NCBI GenBank assembly: GCA_004764695.1
Contig: SMSO01000031.1
Coordinates: forward strand, 3,395,048 to 3,459,047
Reading direction: 5' to 3'
Source: Schizochytrium sp. TIO01
Lineage: Eukaryota; Sar; Bigyra; Thraustochytrida; Thraustochytriidae
DNA length: 64,000 bases
The notes under the pieces were generated by a model that saw nothing but the letters and a program-made list of their open reading frames with translations, was not told where the DNA came from and searched no databases. This document shows positions 1-9,794 of this stretch, in pieces. Both the position numbers and the translations under genes were made by a program. Position 1 is the stretch's first letter. Each line of letters starts with the position of its first letter.

Positions 1-219
1 TGCGATCATTTGCTCGACATTTCGAGAGTTATTGAACAAATGGACTAGCTCGCAAACGTAGGTAGTTCCTGAAGGACGCTGCTGCCTGGTTAGCAGGAAG
101 GAGACCAAGACAAGCTTAGCATAGTTGTTTAGTCCTGGGTGATTTCGGCTCGACCAGACCTCGTGCAACCGCGATCTCGCTCGCGTGAAAGCCACCCACT
201 GCCGATCTTGTTTAAAAAG
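1..219 (-). CDS. Partial hypothetical protein, runs off left edge
   Basis: The minus strand is open without a stop for all 73 codons from about 219 to base 1, and the composition looks coding: well-spaced Trp, Arg, Leu and His, for example the stretch RSRLHEVWSSRNHPG. An in-frame stop (TAA, 220-222) lies just upstream and there is no ATG in between. This is therefore probably an internal exon preceded by an acceptor near 205-219, where a T-rich stretch is followed by CAAG, or the frame is broken there. The product continues beyond the window. I do not recognise the family. The first exon could be the open stretch at 341-499, but no good GT donor is visible between them. Confidence 0.45.
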
Positions 220-291
220 TTAAAGTGATTACGAACAAGGAGCGAGCAAGACCTTCAAGATGTGGTTTGGGGCTCGGAATGGCAAAATAGG

Positions 292-331
<40 letters not shown>
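292..331. repeat. (TAGA)n microsatellite, about 10 units
   Basis: Perfect tetranucleotide array directly readable in the sequence, lying between the left-edge open frame and the ORF at 341-499. Confidence 0.95.
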
Positions 332-332
<1 letters not shown>

Positions 333-340
333 CTTCGCAT

Positions 341-499
341 TCAAAGTGGGAATTTCTTTGAGATCCAGAGAGACAGATCGGTCAGAATAGAGGCAGTGTG
401 CCGGTAATCGTTTTCTTTTTTTTTGGAATTCGTAATGGCTGAGAGAAACTTCGATTCGAGCTGGGCCCGGCCTGTAGCATGAGGAGTGTTATAGTCCAT
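341..499 (-). CDS. Possible first exon or tiny ORF upstream of the left-edge gene
   Basis: Starting at the ATG at 497-499 the minus strand encodes about 52 residues beginning MDYNTPHATGRAQLESK, with a polar, helix-like composition. It could be the 5' exon of the partial gene at 1-219, because it lies on the same strand about 120 bp upstream. Against this, no convincing GT splice donor occurs before its stop, and the gap contains a TAGA tetranucleotide repeat. A longer in-frame start at 592 adds a Lys-rich leader. It may equally be chance. Confidence 0.25.
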   Translation of the reverse strand: MDYNTPHATGRAQLESKFLSAITNSKKKENDYRHTASILTDLSLWISKKFPL

Positions 500-592
500 T
501 TGCTCATGCCCTTTCTTCTTCTTTTGTTTTTCTGTTTCGCCGTTCTGGGGGTTTAGAGAAAGGAGAAACCTCCTCGCTTCTTTACAGATCAT

Positions 593-1214
593 TGGACCTA
601 TGTTAAAAAGTTTCTTTCTTTCGGGCTAGGCTTCAGAACGCGAGGAGCAGAGTTAGTAAGTTTTTGCGTTGGAATGTTTTCGTTTTTTCTTTTTAATTTA
701 AAACAAATGGGAAAGGGAAATTGAAGGGCTGAAGTAATTTGTTGTGTTTTGTTTGTTAATTTCAAGGAGGTCAGCTAGTTTGTTCATGTGTAGGTCTGAC
801 CAGCTCCTTGACAGTAGGTACGGAACTGCGAGCACAAACGTTTCTGAAAGTTCACAAGCATGAGTCAGAAGACTTCTGGAGTCCGTTTTCTATCTTGCTA
901 TTTCCCCAGCTATTGCTAATGGCCAGGTCTCAAAATCATGAGGCGCCTTACTGTAATGCCCATTCCGGCAAGTCTGCCTTATCTTATTTCCTTCGTGACC
1001 GAGTTTGTTTGGTTGATCGTGTTCCACATGTTCTAGTACTACTACTTTCTAAATTTAATAACTCTCTTTCCTCCCTCATCAATCTGCACACGGTGGACTA
1101 ATAAGCAGCATTGCGCGCACGAAGACAAGCGCGACCAACGACGAAGGTCCCAGTCGTGACTGTAAACAATTGTAGATGGCTGAAGTCGTCTTTTAGCTCT
1201 GTAGGGAGGCAAAT
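593..1214. other. Gene-free interval upstream of ESS2
   Basis: T-rich and mixed sequence without a recognisable gene. A 97-codon plus-strand open frame at 808-1101 has no recognisable features and looks like chance. The last part serves as the 5' region of ESS2. Confidence 0.5.
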
Positions 1215-2186
1215 ATGTCGGGTTGTGAAGAGAAAGACCAAGTCAAGGTGGATGGAGATGGCACAACCTCAACTTCACTGGCTGTGCAAAGTGTAGTAGG
1301 AAAGAAGCGGCGTCGCGTAAGGCCAAGAGTCTTAAAAGATGAGGACTACGTCCGCAAAATGACAAAGATTATTCGTAGGGACTTCTTTCCAGACGCCCCA
1401 CCAATTGATAGTGACGATGAAAGAGAAGAACTGATGGGGAAAACACACCTTCGGCTAGATGAATTTGTCAAGACACATACATCTCAACGAGACGTCAAAT
1501 TTGCCAAGTTAGAAGCAAAGACTGCACGAGCAAAAGCAGCGAAGGCACCTTGGCTTAATAACTCTACACATGCCAAGTTGCCCCGCTTTCCACTTCTTGG
1601 AGATCACCATCTTTCACTCGATCAAGAGGAAGACAAGGGTGCACCTTCCTCATCCTCGTCATCATCAAAGACTGCATTTCAAATGCCGCAACCACGCGCC
1701 ACCCAGCTCAGCAATTGTGACAAAAAAATTGTATCCTCCAATACTAGAATTGAACAGGATTTTGACGATTCCATTACGGAATTTTCTGGACTCACAGAGC
1801 AAACCGTAATTCTTGGAGGTGGCGCAGCACAACATGGCCTCGGCCGATTGAAACGTAACCAGCCTTTGTATTTTGGATATTCGCTCCTAGAAAATGAAGT
1901 CGGATTCAAGTCACCAAGCTCGATCCGTAGATGGAGCAGAGATGATGATCTTACTGTTGACGAATCTGGGTTAAGTCAAGCCTCTAATAACACGTTTTCA
2001 GTTCCGGCCCTATCTCGTCGGGAAGCGATCGCGTATGAATTAAGCGAAAACGCGTCTAAATCCAGGGAAGCTAAGATTAATAAAAGCTCCCAAAGCTCGT
2101 CATCTTCCAAGTCCCATAAACCATCCAAAAAATCAAAAGGTTTCTCTGCTGCGGGAGCAGCTCTTGCAAAACGTTTACTCGGTTAG
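1215..2186 (+). CDS. ESS2: ESS2/DGCR14-family spliceosome-associated protein
   Basis: A 323-residue protein of the ESS2 (DGCR14, yeast Bis1) family, nuclear proteins linked to spliceosome C complexes. The family signature is near the N-terminus (about residues 38-60): VLKDEDYVRKMTKIIRRDFF followed by PD, matching the hallmark in which an acidic 'Y..xL..II.RDFFPD' stretch opens the domain. A second conserved block at about residues 77-110 (LDEFVKTHTSQRD, then an AKAPWLNN stretch) corresponds to the family's 'LDxFLxxxTSEDN' and 'W' elements. The C-terminus carries the 'RREAIAYEL' and 'AALAKRLLG' blocks, also family-like. Ser-rich linkers at about 145-160 and 290-310 are probably disordered. It is shorter than the human protein (about 476 residues). 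The ATG at 1215 directly precedes the conserved region. Confidence 0.85.
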   Translation: MSGCEEKDQVKVDGDGTTSTSLAVQSVVGKKRRRVRPRVLKDEDYVRKMTKIIRRDFFPDAPPIDSDDEREELMGKTHLRLDEFVKTHTSQRDVKFAKLEAKTARAKAAKAPWLNNSTHAKLPRFPLLGDHHLSLDQEEDKGAPSSSSSSSKTAFQMPQPRATQLSNCDKKIVSSNTRIEQDFDDSITEFSGLTEQTVILGGGAAQHGLGRLKRNQPLYFGYSLLENEVGFKSPSSIRRWSRDDDLTVDESGLSQASNNTFSVPALSRREAIAYELSENASKSREAKINKSSQSSSSSKSHKPSKKSKGFSAAGAALAKRLLG

Positions 2187-2266
2187 AAAACTATTTTTAG
2201 ATCAATTAGATTGTCAACTTTTCTTTATGCTCGACTTGAAAGGACCGAAGTATCGAGTATCTCCTA

Positions 2267-3130
2267 CTATGTGCGCTTCTTGATATCCACCAGCCAAGCA
2301 TTGAGAGCGGTTTTCATTTTCACATTTAGGCGTACAATAGGGCGCTGCTCCCTAATTATGGCGACGGCGTCATCCACAGTATTCGCCTTCTCTGCAAGCA
2401 AAAGAGCTGCGCAAACCATCGTTGCTGAGCGCCCAATACCAGCAGCACAATGGCATAATACAGGACCCTCTTCCCAATGTTTCAATATGAACTCGGCTCC
2501 GCGTGTTAGGTCTGTATGCGTTGCTGGAATCCCATCCCAGCTCGGAAGACAAAGATAATTCTTTGCACGGGAACGTTCAGAAAATTCAGTAGTTAGGTCT
2601 ACAATTCCTTGCCACTCTACAGCATACGCCACGTCGCTAAAATAAGTCCCCACCCAAAGACCGGGAAGGACCTCTGAAGCCAAGGGAATATGGCGACGGA
2701 AGATGTAACGTTTTGAGTATACTAGGACCATATTTACAAAGTGGAATGGCCAGAATATAACATACGACCACCACGGAATCTGACCTGTCACTTTATCTTT
2801 ACCCATAAGGTTGTGACATACACGAAGGTAAAACAGCCCAGCAATGCATGTGAGATTCACAGCAGCGTACCATAAAAGAATAGCTGCCACCGTCGTCCTT
2901 GCAGAGTTCCAATCAAATACACCGTCTGCGCTCACAGCACTTAAAACAGAATCTGATGTCGTTTGAATGCCACTGTTGCTATTTTGTGCAGAAGAGCTTG
3001 TTGCTGCGATTAAATGTGCCAGAGCCGCCGCAGAAGCTTGACGAAGCGGCATGAGTGCAGATGGCCCCAGTGCCATAGCGCCAACGGCAGCAAGTGCGCC
3101 TGCACCGAGGTAAACAGCGTAAACAACCAT
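2267..3130 (-). CDS. Membrane-anchored dual-specificity phosphatase
   Basis: A 287-residue protein with hydrophobic N-terminal segments (residues 1-25, about 85-110 and about 125-145) and a C-terminal dual-specificity/tyrosine phosphatase domain. The active-site loop is HCAAGIGRS, with nucleophile Cys228 and Arg234. An upstream WDG block (residues about 193-195) probably supplies the general acid, and a VVDLT-like block precedes it. The order of elements (VDLTTEFSE, YLCLPSWDG, HCAAGIGRS, RPIVRLN) resembles plant and bacterial membrane DSPs related to PTPMT1-type lipid phosphatases, so a phospholipid substrate is possible but unproven. I chose the ATG at 3128-3130 because the hydrophobic region starts there; the same frame is open to 3337, but that extension is Lys-rich and AT-rich like a 5' UTR. 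Confidence 0.8.
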   Translation of the reverse strand: MVVYAVYLGAGALAAVGAMALGPSALMPLRQASAAALAHLIAATSSSAQNSNSGIQTTSDSVLSAVSADGVFDWNSARTTVAAILLWYAAVNLTCIAGLFYLRVCHNLMGKDKVTGQIPWWSYVIFWPFHFVNMVLVYSKRYIFRRHIPLASEVLPGLWVGTYFSDVAYAVEWQGIVDLTTEFSERSRAKNYLCLPSWDGIPATHTDLTRGAEFILKHWEEGPVLCHCAAGIGRSATMVCAALLLAEKANTVDDAVAIIREQRPIVRLNVKMKTALNAWLVDIKKRT

Positions 3131-3575
3131 TTTAGTCAATACTAGTTCTCTCGCACAGAGCGAGTGGTGAGGACAAAGAACCCAGCGGATGGATGCAAAG
3201 GTTGCAGTCTGGGTCTCTTTCATCAATTTCTGCTTCAACGCTACGCTCTCTCTTTTCTTTTTTCTTTTCTTTTTTTTAAGTTTAAAAATGATGATTTGGA
3301 TATAGATATACAGGCTCCTATTTCTACTTTTAGACATTGGAATGAACAGCGGGTAGAGTAACCAATGACAATGTTTTGATGTGAAGATTCACCAATGTGT
3401 CATAGACGGGTGTTGCAGTATAGAGACACCGCATTTCTGGTACCTAGACCCGTAGTCAGTAATTAAAACCCCCTAAGCGAAATTCCTCGAACTAGCAGAT
3501 GACAGAACTAAGACTATGGGAAGTTATTCTGAGACATGCTGTTTATCTTTTGATCATCCGTGACAAACTCTTCCA

Positions 3576-3947
3576 ATGGCTTCTTCAAATCTACGTAGCG
3601 TAATATTTCTAAATAAACATCAAGTCCCAAACTTTTATGCAAAGGTAATACTCACAGGGTTGAGCGCTGAGCTGCCCCCCAATACACGCATGCGAAGTTT
3701 TTAGCATGATCCCATTGTTGAAGAGAATCAAGAAGACCGGGTCCTCCTTGAAAACCTATTAGCGTATTTTGAGTGAGACACGAGGTGATGGCGAGAAATA
3801 CAATACATTAAGCAATCTACACTTGCATTGGGAACGAAACGACCCAGCAATGATCCAGCTCCTTACCAGCAATTCAGGCAATCGTCTCAAAAGGGGTTAT
3901 GCGCATTGTTGGGTGACAGTTACATGATGTTAAGAAGGACAGTTTAA
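3576..3947 (+). CDS. Possible small three-exon gene, unknown product
   Basis: Reading by eye, three short open segments join in frame. Exon 1 is 3576-3644 (ATG, 23 codons), exon 2 is 3705-3772 and exon 3 is 3878-3947. Intron 1 starts GTAATA and ends TTTTTAG (60 bp, phase 0). Intron 2 starts GTGAGA and ends TTCAG (105 bp, phase 2); an alternative CAG acceptor eight bases earlier gives a different C-terminus. The predicted product is 68 residues, begins MASSNLRSVIFLNKHQVPNF and has an acidic middle and a Leu-rich helix. I do not recognise it. It sits between the divergent phosphatase start (3130) and the COMMD2 stop (4098), a gap otherwise unexplained. Transcript data are needed; chance remains quite possible. 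Confidence 0.33.
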
Positions 3948-4097
3948 GCAATTAGATGAGTGTAAGAAAAGATGTAGCCCTATGCAAAAATGTAGGAAGG
4001 TCGTATATCTGAGGTATTTCCCGCATAAATTGGGGGCTATAAGTTTGACAATGGAGATACCAGGCTAGTGACATCATGCACTTTCAATAGCAATTCA

Positions 4098-4748
4098 TCA
4101 TAAGTATTTATCAACGCGTTTCACATGAACCGAGTCAAGTTGGGCAAGCGCATCACTAAGCTCTTCATGCAAATATCTAAGACTCGCTGCAGAGGCTTGC
4201 AAGTCATGTGACTTATCATCACTCGTATCTATGCGTAAGAGGAAGCTAGGGCAGATGTCATTTGCAGCGCGCCGTGAGGAAACTTGAATATCCAGGCGCC
4301 AACTAGCGTCACGGTACCAAGGCAAAGCTCCAGAGACTCCAGAAGTGACTGTCCCTGCATCCTGCACATCCAGTGCGTGTTGCAATGCTTCATAGTGCTC
4401 TTGATAAAAACCAAAAATCGCCTCATTAGTTTCTCCAGAAAATGGGAGAGATTCTGCTGCAGTAAGATATTGAGCTCGACTTGGTCTATGGCGAGCACAT
4501 TCAAGCAGTAATCTTGCAAAGGCACTCAAGCAGCGCTCCACCTCTTGCCCTGACGTCCCAAAAGTTCGAGCTGCTTTTCGCAAACGTTTTTGCGTCTTTA
4601 TTTCATGAGCTTTTGCATCGGCGTCATTCCTATTGATTCGGAGAGCATCTAGTGAGACCTCCAAAAAATCTACTACAGCTGCTTCACGATCCCTTGGCTC
4701 GGTGAAAAGGACTACGGCCTCAGCCACGCTTGCAGAAATCTGCATCAC
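4098..4748 (-). CDS. COMMD2: COMM domain-containing protein 2
   Basis: A 216-residue protein whose C-terminal third is a COMM domain (about residues 143-216). The entry strand reads LPWYRDASWRLDIQVSSR, which aligns closely with the WRLDVQLASR entry strand of animal COMMD2. The end (SVHVKRVDKYL) also follows COMMD2. The N-terminal part is helical (HN domain), with the usual spacing. COMMD proteins assemble as a ten-member ring within the Commander complex, which works with retriever in endosome-to-surface recycling. Length is close to the family norm (about 199). The start ATG gives Met-Met; the second Met may be used. Confidence 0.85.
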   Translation of the reverse strand: MMQISASVAEAVVLFTEPRDREAAVVDFLEVSLDALRINRNDADAKAHEIKTQKRLRKAARTFGTSGQEVERCLSAFARLLLECARHRPSRAQYLTAAESLPFSGETNEAIFGFYQEHYEALQHALDVQDAGTVTSGVSGALPWYRDASWRLDIQVSSRRAANDICPSFLLRIDTSDDKSHDLQASAASLRYLHEELSDALAQLDSVHVKRVDKYL

Positions 4749-5660
4749 TGCCTCTATCTTTTTTTATCCCTTGACAAAGATCAGACCAGTGAAAGGATTC
4801 GTTCCAAGGCCGCGCCACCTATACTTTGCCTTGAGAACGATAACCGACAGTCCTCTTGACCGTTCTGGTCACAGGCTCGAGTCTTCAAAGCTTGCTACCT
4901 CTGATTGTTATTCCTTGACTTTGTATTTGAGATTGTAATAAAACCAAATCAATTTTTAATTTTAATTTTTTTTCTGCCCAATGAAGTAGTTGGTTTTTTA
5001 ATAATAAAAAATAATAGTAATAATAATAAGCTGACTGTCTAATAGCTAGTCTTTACAATAATCTCTTCACCTATGAACGTTTAGACTTAACTATGAATTA
5101 GCCGCCTATTTCAAAGTCCGTGCTTGGCTCACACGTGCAGTTCCAGGACCGTATGAACGCGCTCTGAGGTCGGAGTTGAGTTTCCCCGGCCTAGGTGTAT
5201 CAAATTTTACTTTCTGAAATTTTACTAGTGAAAATAAATCCGCCATAGCTGATGATTGAGGGCTGGTATTGTATGACCTTCAGAAGGAGCCCTCAACGGA
5301 TCTTCAACTTCTTCACAACCAATATATAATATTATGTAGTATGGCGAACATAATTCTAAAAGAAAACAGAAAAAATGGTGGTTGTTACTCATATAACCCT
5401 ATCAAAGAGCACTAAATACTTTTTTATTATTAATTTCTTTTTTCTACTAATAGTATAGCAGAAAAAAATAGAAAGGCGCTACCGTAATCTTATTTGAGGC
5501 CTTTACGAGGTGCAGAACGCTAATCTAGACACATCCCAGGGCTTTGGAGGTTGCGAGGAAACGCAATCAGCACAGAGACATCCCTTTGCTTTTGGCTTGG
5601 CTTTCTAGATATTTAAGATACCTTGGAGACGGACCTGACCAGTGGTTTTAGATTCGTTTC
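4749..5660. other. Divergent intergenic region between COMMD2 and the TTLL gene
   Basis: Very AT-rich around 4930-5060 and 5320-5490, with T-runs and AAT/AATA-like low complexity. No gene is seen. It presumably holds both promoters of the divergent pair. Confidence 0.6.
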
Positions 5661-8297
5661 ATGGATCAACGGCGCTTTGAGAATGAGAATCCTAGTCTCG
5701 AGGAGGATAACGAGGAAGACCGAGCACAGGACCGAGCACTAGGAGCATGGGACGAAGATGAAGGGCTAGGCGTAGACGGTGTGATTGAGGTGCCTGTCGC
5801 TACTCAGACTCTCATACGTAATCTTACAAGACTTCAGATAGCTAGCGATTTCGAATCCACTGATGGAAAACCGTCGCATGAAAAAGCACTTAGAGGGCAG
5901 CAGAGTTTATCAGCTCACAAATCGCGACGATCCTCCAAGCCCAAGGCTGACGCAACTTCATCAAGAGTCCTCAAGAAAAATATTGGAACAAGCAACGCAA
6001 ATCTCACGGATTCACAAGTGGCGTCTTTACAACAGAAATTAACCGGGGCTCACCGCCAAAGGCTAGCAATGAATGCCGCTCAAGCACCAGGTGCGCATAA
6101 ACAAACGAGCATTCAAGCCTCCTCCTCATCTCGAATAAGTTTAAAGCTCGGACCTGCGGAAACTGTCATGAACCAAAGGAAGTTGCTATTCTCGAAAGGT
6201 CAAGACAATGGAAGTATAGGTAACAGGTATACCAGTATGCAAAAGCCAAGCATAAGCATCGAGAATAATAATAACGCTGGTACTGTCAGTAAAAATTACA
6301 ATGAGAAAAACACTGATGATCAAGCGAGCTATGATGACAATGACGATGACGATGACGATGACGATGAAGATGATGACAATGACAATGACAACGACGACGA
6401 CGATGATGGTGATGATGACGACGACGCAGAAGATGAAGACATGGACGATGAGGAATACGACGATGAGGATGAGGATATGAATTCAATATTAGGCGATCAA
6501 AGCGAGCGCTCTCTTGCCAGAGATCAAAGCGGCACAACTCGATCTCGTTCAGAGAACGCAGACACAGACCCGTTTTACCCCATGCAAGCACTCATCTCAC
6601 CCTTCGGACTTCCACCAACGATTTGGTTTGATTATCCAGAGTGGATGAGTATGAATCGAGCAAAAGATGCTGAACACGTGCTTGTTCAACCTGTTCCAGA
6701 AAGTGCAAGGACGGGTGAACCTGACGCTTTCCGTTGGCGTAGTTATTGGGAACGCAACTGTCTTAAAGATGTGTTTGTGAGGGCTGGAATGACTGGTGGC
6801 CGCGGAGAGAAAAGGCGAGCTCGAGTCGTATGGACGAAACATGCCAAAAAGTGGAAGGCTTTCCGCCCCTCTCAAAGACATAATCATTTTGCAGGATCCT
6901 GGACAATTGGTCGCAAAGATCGACTTGCCTTTACCATTGGTCGGAAAAGGCGGGAAAATAATGGAACGGATGCCTTTAACTTTCTACCGGAGACTTTCAT
7001 CCTTCCTCTTCATTCTGCTCGTTTGCGTCAGGTGTTATCTGCTCCCCAAGCAAAACGGCAAACATGGATTCGAAAACCTCTTGCATCATCACAGGGCCGA
7101 GGAATCAGAGTTCTTTCTCATCAAGCAGCAGTTGATGTTGTGAAGTCGGTATCAAAATCAAAAAAGGCTACACATCAAAAGGCGTCTCGGAGCCGGGGGT
7201 GCATTGTACAGCGTTACATAGACAACCCACTTCTGATAAATCGCTTCAAATTTGACATCCGGGTATATGTTTTAGTCACTGGATATGATCCGCTTCGTGT
7301 GTATATGTTTCCGGAAGGTCTTGTTCGATTTTGCACCCAACCTTACTCAACGTCGATTTCTAGCAAGAAGAACAATTTTCGGCATCTGACGAATTATAGT
7401 ATCAATAAAAAGAGTGAACGTTTCGAGCCTAATCAAGATGCTGAGGATGATGCCGTGGGCTCAAAATGGTCCCTCACTGCGTGGTATCGTTATATGGAAG
7501 CAACATATGGCAAAGATATTCTTGGCAGAATCCGTCGTGATATGGAGAGCGTTATTGTGAAGACCTGCATTGCCGCAGATGACGATGTGAATCAAAAAAT
7601 GGCATCCATGGTTCCCAATGCGGATTGCTGCTTTGAACTTTTCGGCTTTGATTTGATGATTGACCGTGACTTCCGGACATGGCTTGTCGAGGTCAATATT
7701 TCCCCTTCCCTTATGACTGCTAGTCCACTTGACAGAAAAGTCAAAACGATGATGATTTGTGATTTGTTACACTTAGTGGGCATCCCAGCACCGAATGCTG
7801 ATTCATTTGAATCTTCTTCAGAAGCAGCTTCTCTCAAATCTGGACAGCAGCAAGCAAGTAAAGTGAGAAGAAACAGCAAAACAACTTCTGTCGAAACCAA
7901 GAAGGTACGAGAGCCAAGGAATATTCTTGGCCTTGGGGCAAAGCCATGGGCTGCTTTGCCCCAAGCCGATCGTAAACTTGTGCAAAAGGTCGCTGGTGAG
8001 CGCCTTCGCAGAGGAAATTTTGAGCGGCTTTATCCTCCTCTTAATGATCAGGGTCTTCATGAGTCCTATATGAAGCTCTTTACTTCCCGGCGATACAACA
8101 ATGTCCTCATTCAACGTTTTGAGCGAGCTGCCCTGAAGGAGCTTTCTTCTGCTGTTAAACTTCAAGCGACTGGTGGGGTTGCACAAGGGTCAGGATTTCG
8201 ACACGTAAGAAACCAGATTTCTTCAGCCAAAATATATAATAAGACTACCACACAGGTGCCTCATTCTACGACTCTGTCAATTGCATCATCTTCGTAA
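5661..8297 (+). CDS. TTLL: Tubulin polyglutamylase, TTLL4/TTLL5-like
   Basis: An 878-residue tubulin-tyrosine-ligase-like enzyme with an ATP-grasp fold, predicted to ligate glutamate side chains to tubulin, typically on axonemal and centriolar microtubules. The catalytic core runs from about residue 405 to 705. Visible landmarks are NHFAGSWTIGRKDRL (about 406), KPLASSQGRGIRVL (about 471), IVQRYIDNPLLINRFKFDIR (about 515), YDPLRVYMFPEGLVRF, HLTNYSINKK, and the metal-binding end FGFDLMID then LVEVNISPSL (about 675). These match TTLL4/5 better than TTL itself. The N-terminal 400 residues are low complexity, with an Asp/Glu tract at about 226-275 encoded by GAY triplets (bases 6335-6480). The C-terminal 170 residues are basic and may bind microtubules. 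Confidence 0.9.
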   Translation: MDQRRFENENPSLEEDNEEDRAQDRALGAWDEDEGLGVDGVIEVPVATQTLIRNLTRLQIASDFESTDGKPSHEKALRGQQSLSAHKSRRSSKPKADATSSRVLKKNIGTSNANLTDSQVASLQQKLTGAHRQRLAMNAAQAPGAHKQTSIQASSSSRISLKLGPAETVMNQRKLLFSKGQDNGSIGNRYTSMQKPSISIENNNNAGTVSKNYNEKNTDDQASYDDNDDDDDDDDEDDDNDNDNDDDDDGDDDDDAEDEDMDDEEYDDEDEDMNSILGDQSERSLARDQSGTTRSRSENADTDPFYPMQALISPFGLPPTIWFDYPEWMSMNRAKDAEHVLVQPVPESARTGEPDAFRWRSYWERNCLKDVFVRAGMTGGRGEKRRARVVWTKHAKKWKAFRPSQRHNHFAGSWTIGRKDRLAFTIGRKRRENNGTDAFNFLPETFILPLHSARLRQVLSAPQAKRQTWIRKPLASSQGRGIRVLSHQAAVDVVKSVSKSKKATHQKASRSRGCIVQRYIDNPLLINRFKFDIRVYVLVTGYDPLRVYMFPEGLVRFCTQPYSTSISSKKNNFRHLTNYSINKKSERFEPNQDAEDDAVGSKWSLTAWYRYMEATYGKDILGRIRRDMESVIVKTCIAADDDVNQKMASMVPNADCCFELFGFDLMIDRDFRTWLVEVNISPSLMTASPLDRKVKTMMICDLLHLVGIPAPNADSFESSSEAASLKSGQQQASKVRRNSKTTSVETKKVREPRNILGLGAKPWAALPQADRKLVQKVAGERLRRGNFERLYPPLNDQGLHESYMKLFTSRRYNNVLIQRFERAALKELSSAVKLQATGGVAQGSGFRHVRNQISSAKIYNKTTTQVPHSTTLSIASSS
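6335..6480 (+). repeat. GAY triplet array coding an acidic tract
   Basis: Imperfect GAT/GAC/GAA/AAC repeats inside the TTLL gene, giving an almost pure Asp/Glu/Asn stretch. The antisense reading looks like a His/Arg-rich frame, which is a shadow. Confidence 0.9.
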
Positions 8298-8718
8298 CGC
8301 TATGTATCACTTTGCCATGATTTTGTTATAACATATTCTAGTCAAAACCTCACGAGCATGTTGCATATTCACAATAACTGAAAGTCCCCCGATGTCTTTC
8401 AAGTGCCTCGTCTGATTTGGTTTTTTGTTTTTTAATTGAGGCTTTCCGCAAGATTTTTCCTTCATACATTATTCGCAATTTGAAATATTATCATAATTCC
8501 TTTACAAGGAAACCCCAGCTGTGATCTCTTCTCTAAATGCAGTTTATGGTTTGTATTATGGTCAAGGTATCTATAAAAATAGAAAATGCCACAAGTCAGA
8601 GGTGGATCCTATCAATATATATATATAAATACATAGAAATTCATCTTTAACTTCGGAAAAAAAAAAAAGCACACCAAAACTATCTGTGTTTAGTTGCTAT
8701 TAGTCAGGTAACTCTACT
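8298..8718. other. Intergenic region between TTLL and TXNDC15
   Basis: AT-rich, with a (TA)n run near 8617-8630 and an A-run at 8659-8669. No gene seen. It carries the TTLL 3' end and the TXNDC15 promoter. Confidence 0.6.
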
Positions 8719-9686
8719 ATGTCTAAATACATAAACGCTCCAACAAGAAGCTCTTTGAAGGCTTCAGAAGGTATAAAAGCGTGGCCAGAGCGACTACATC
8801 GTGAAATGAGGAGACGCGTGCTTGTCGAGGACCACAGAAGCTTTTCTGAGCTATCCGCACAACTCATGAACTCAGGAGTTGTAGTGGATGCTCGCACAGA
8901 GTGCGTTCCAGGGGTTGACGAAGCATGCTGCCCTTGGACCCAGCTGGATCAAGCCAACATAGACAGAAGTGATCTTCCTGGTTCTGCAAGACAAACGACT
9001 CTTGTGGAAAAAGAAATAGCGAGTAACACCCATGAGGGAAATTTATATTATTTAATGAGTAATCGTTCAGGTAAGACAAGGATGACGAGGACAATGTGAG
9101 CAGAATAGGTAAACTAACTACTCCAAACTCCATTTTACTGCTTGTTACATTACGAATTCTAATGATACTGTTGATGTTTATGGGAGTGTTCTCCGTTGTT
9201 TGATCTCTAGATCTTATCGTCCAGGTCGCTGATCGAAGCAAAGCACGCCTTTATGGGGAGTGCGTGATTTTTGCATACCTTCAAGAAAACCACTTTGCAA
9301 ACGAGTTCGCCCCAATTGTCCTCGGAGCTGCACGCGCTTTCCCTCATGTAGTATTCGTAGGAATCGAAGGTCGCCAATCCGAAATTGCTCCAGGAAAGTC
9401 ACTTCCAAAAGCATTTCCCGTTCTATTGCACCTCGATGAGAATGGAACCGCAAGAAGCTATCTAGGTGAACATGGTGACATGATCTCTGTACTTGAGTTC
9501 ATAAGTATCCAGACAGGGGAAAGCCCACTGTCATGGAATCCTCCTACTCATGGGGATGTAGGAAGCTTAATCCATACACCTCCCAATGGGCCTTTACCTT
9601 TGAGTAGAGACCCATACTTCTTTATCTCTACACTTTTCTTGCTTACATTTTTGTTCAAACATATATTTCTACGCTTGTGCAGGTGA
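8719..9686 (+). CDS. TXNDC15: TXNDC15/TMX5-like thioredoxin-fold membrane protein (one intron)
   Basis: Two open segments join across an intron at 9071-9210 (donor GTAAGA, acceptor CTCTAG, 140 bp, phase 1), giving 275 residues. After the join a thioredoxin-like fold follows, with FPHVVFVGIEG, a cis-Pro element KAFPVLLHLDENG and a final LEFISIQTG helix. The tail is GPLPLSRDPYFFISTLFLLT, a single membrane helix. That order, including the GPLP motif just before the membrane span, matches TXNDC15 (TMX5), an ER/ciliary-transition-zone protein linked to Meckel syndrome. Where most thioredoxins have CxxC, this protein reads AYLQENHFA, so it has no redox pair. No clear N-terminal signal peptide is visible. 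The stop lies only 108 bp from the convergent CHASE gene. Confidence 0.72.
9071..9210 (+). other. Intron in TXNDC15 gene
   Basis: Donor CAG/GTAAGA, acceptor TCTCTAG, 140 bp. Removing it joins the two frames in phase, and the join falls just before the thioredoxin-like core. Confidence 0.8.
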
Positions 9687-9794
9687 AATGAAGCATTAAG
9701 ACAGAATTTCATGAAGTACTCTTCAAAAGATACTATTTAAAAAATCATGGAAGAAGCTAACTAGACAACCATGAAATAAAAAATCTATTACAAA

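Noticed and set aside
6286-6591. His/Arg-rich minus frame opposite the TTLL acidic tract
   Set aside because: Pure shadow of the GAY triplet array in a well-supported gene.
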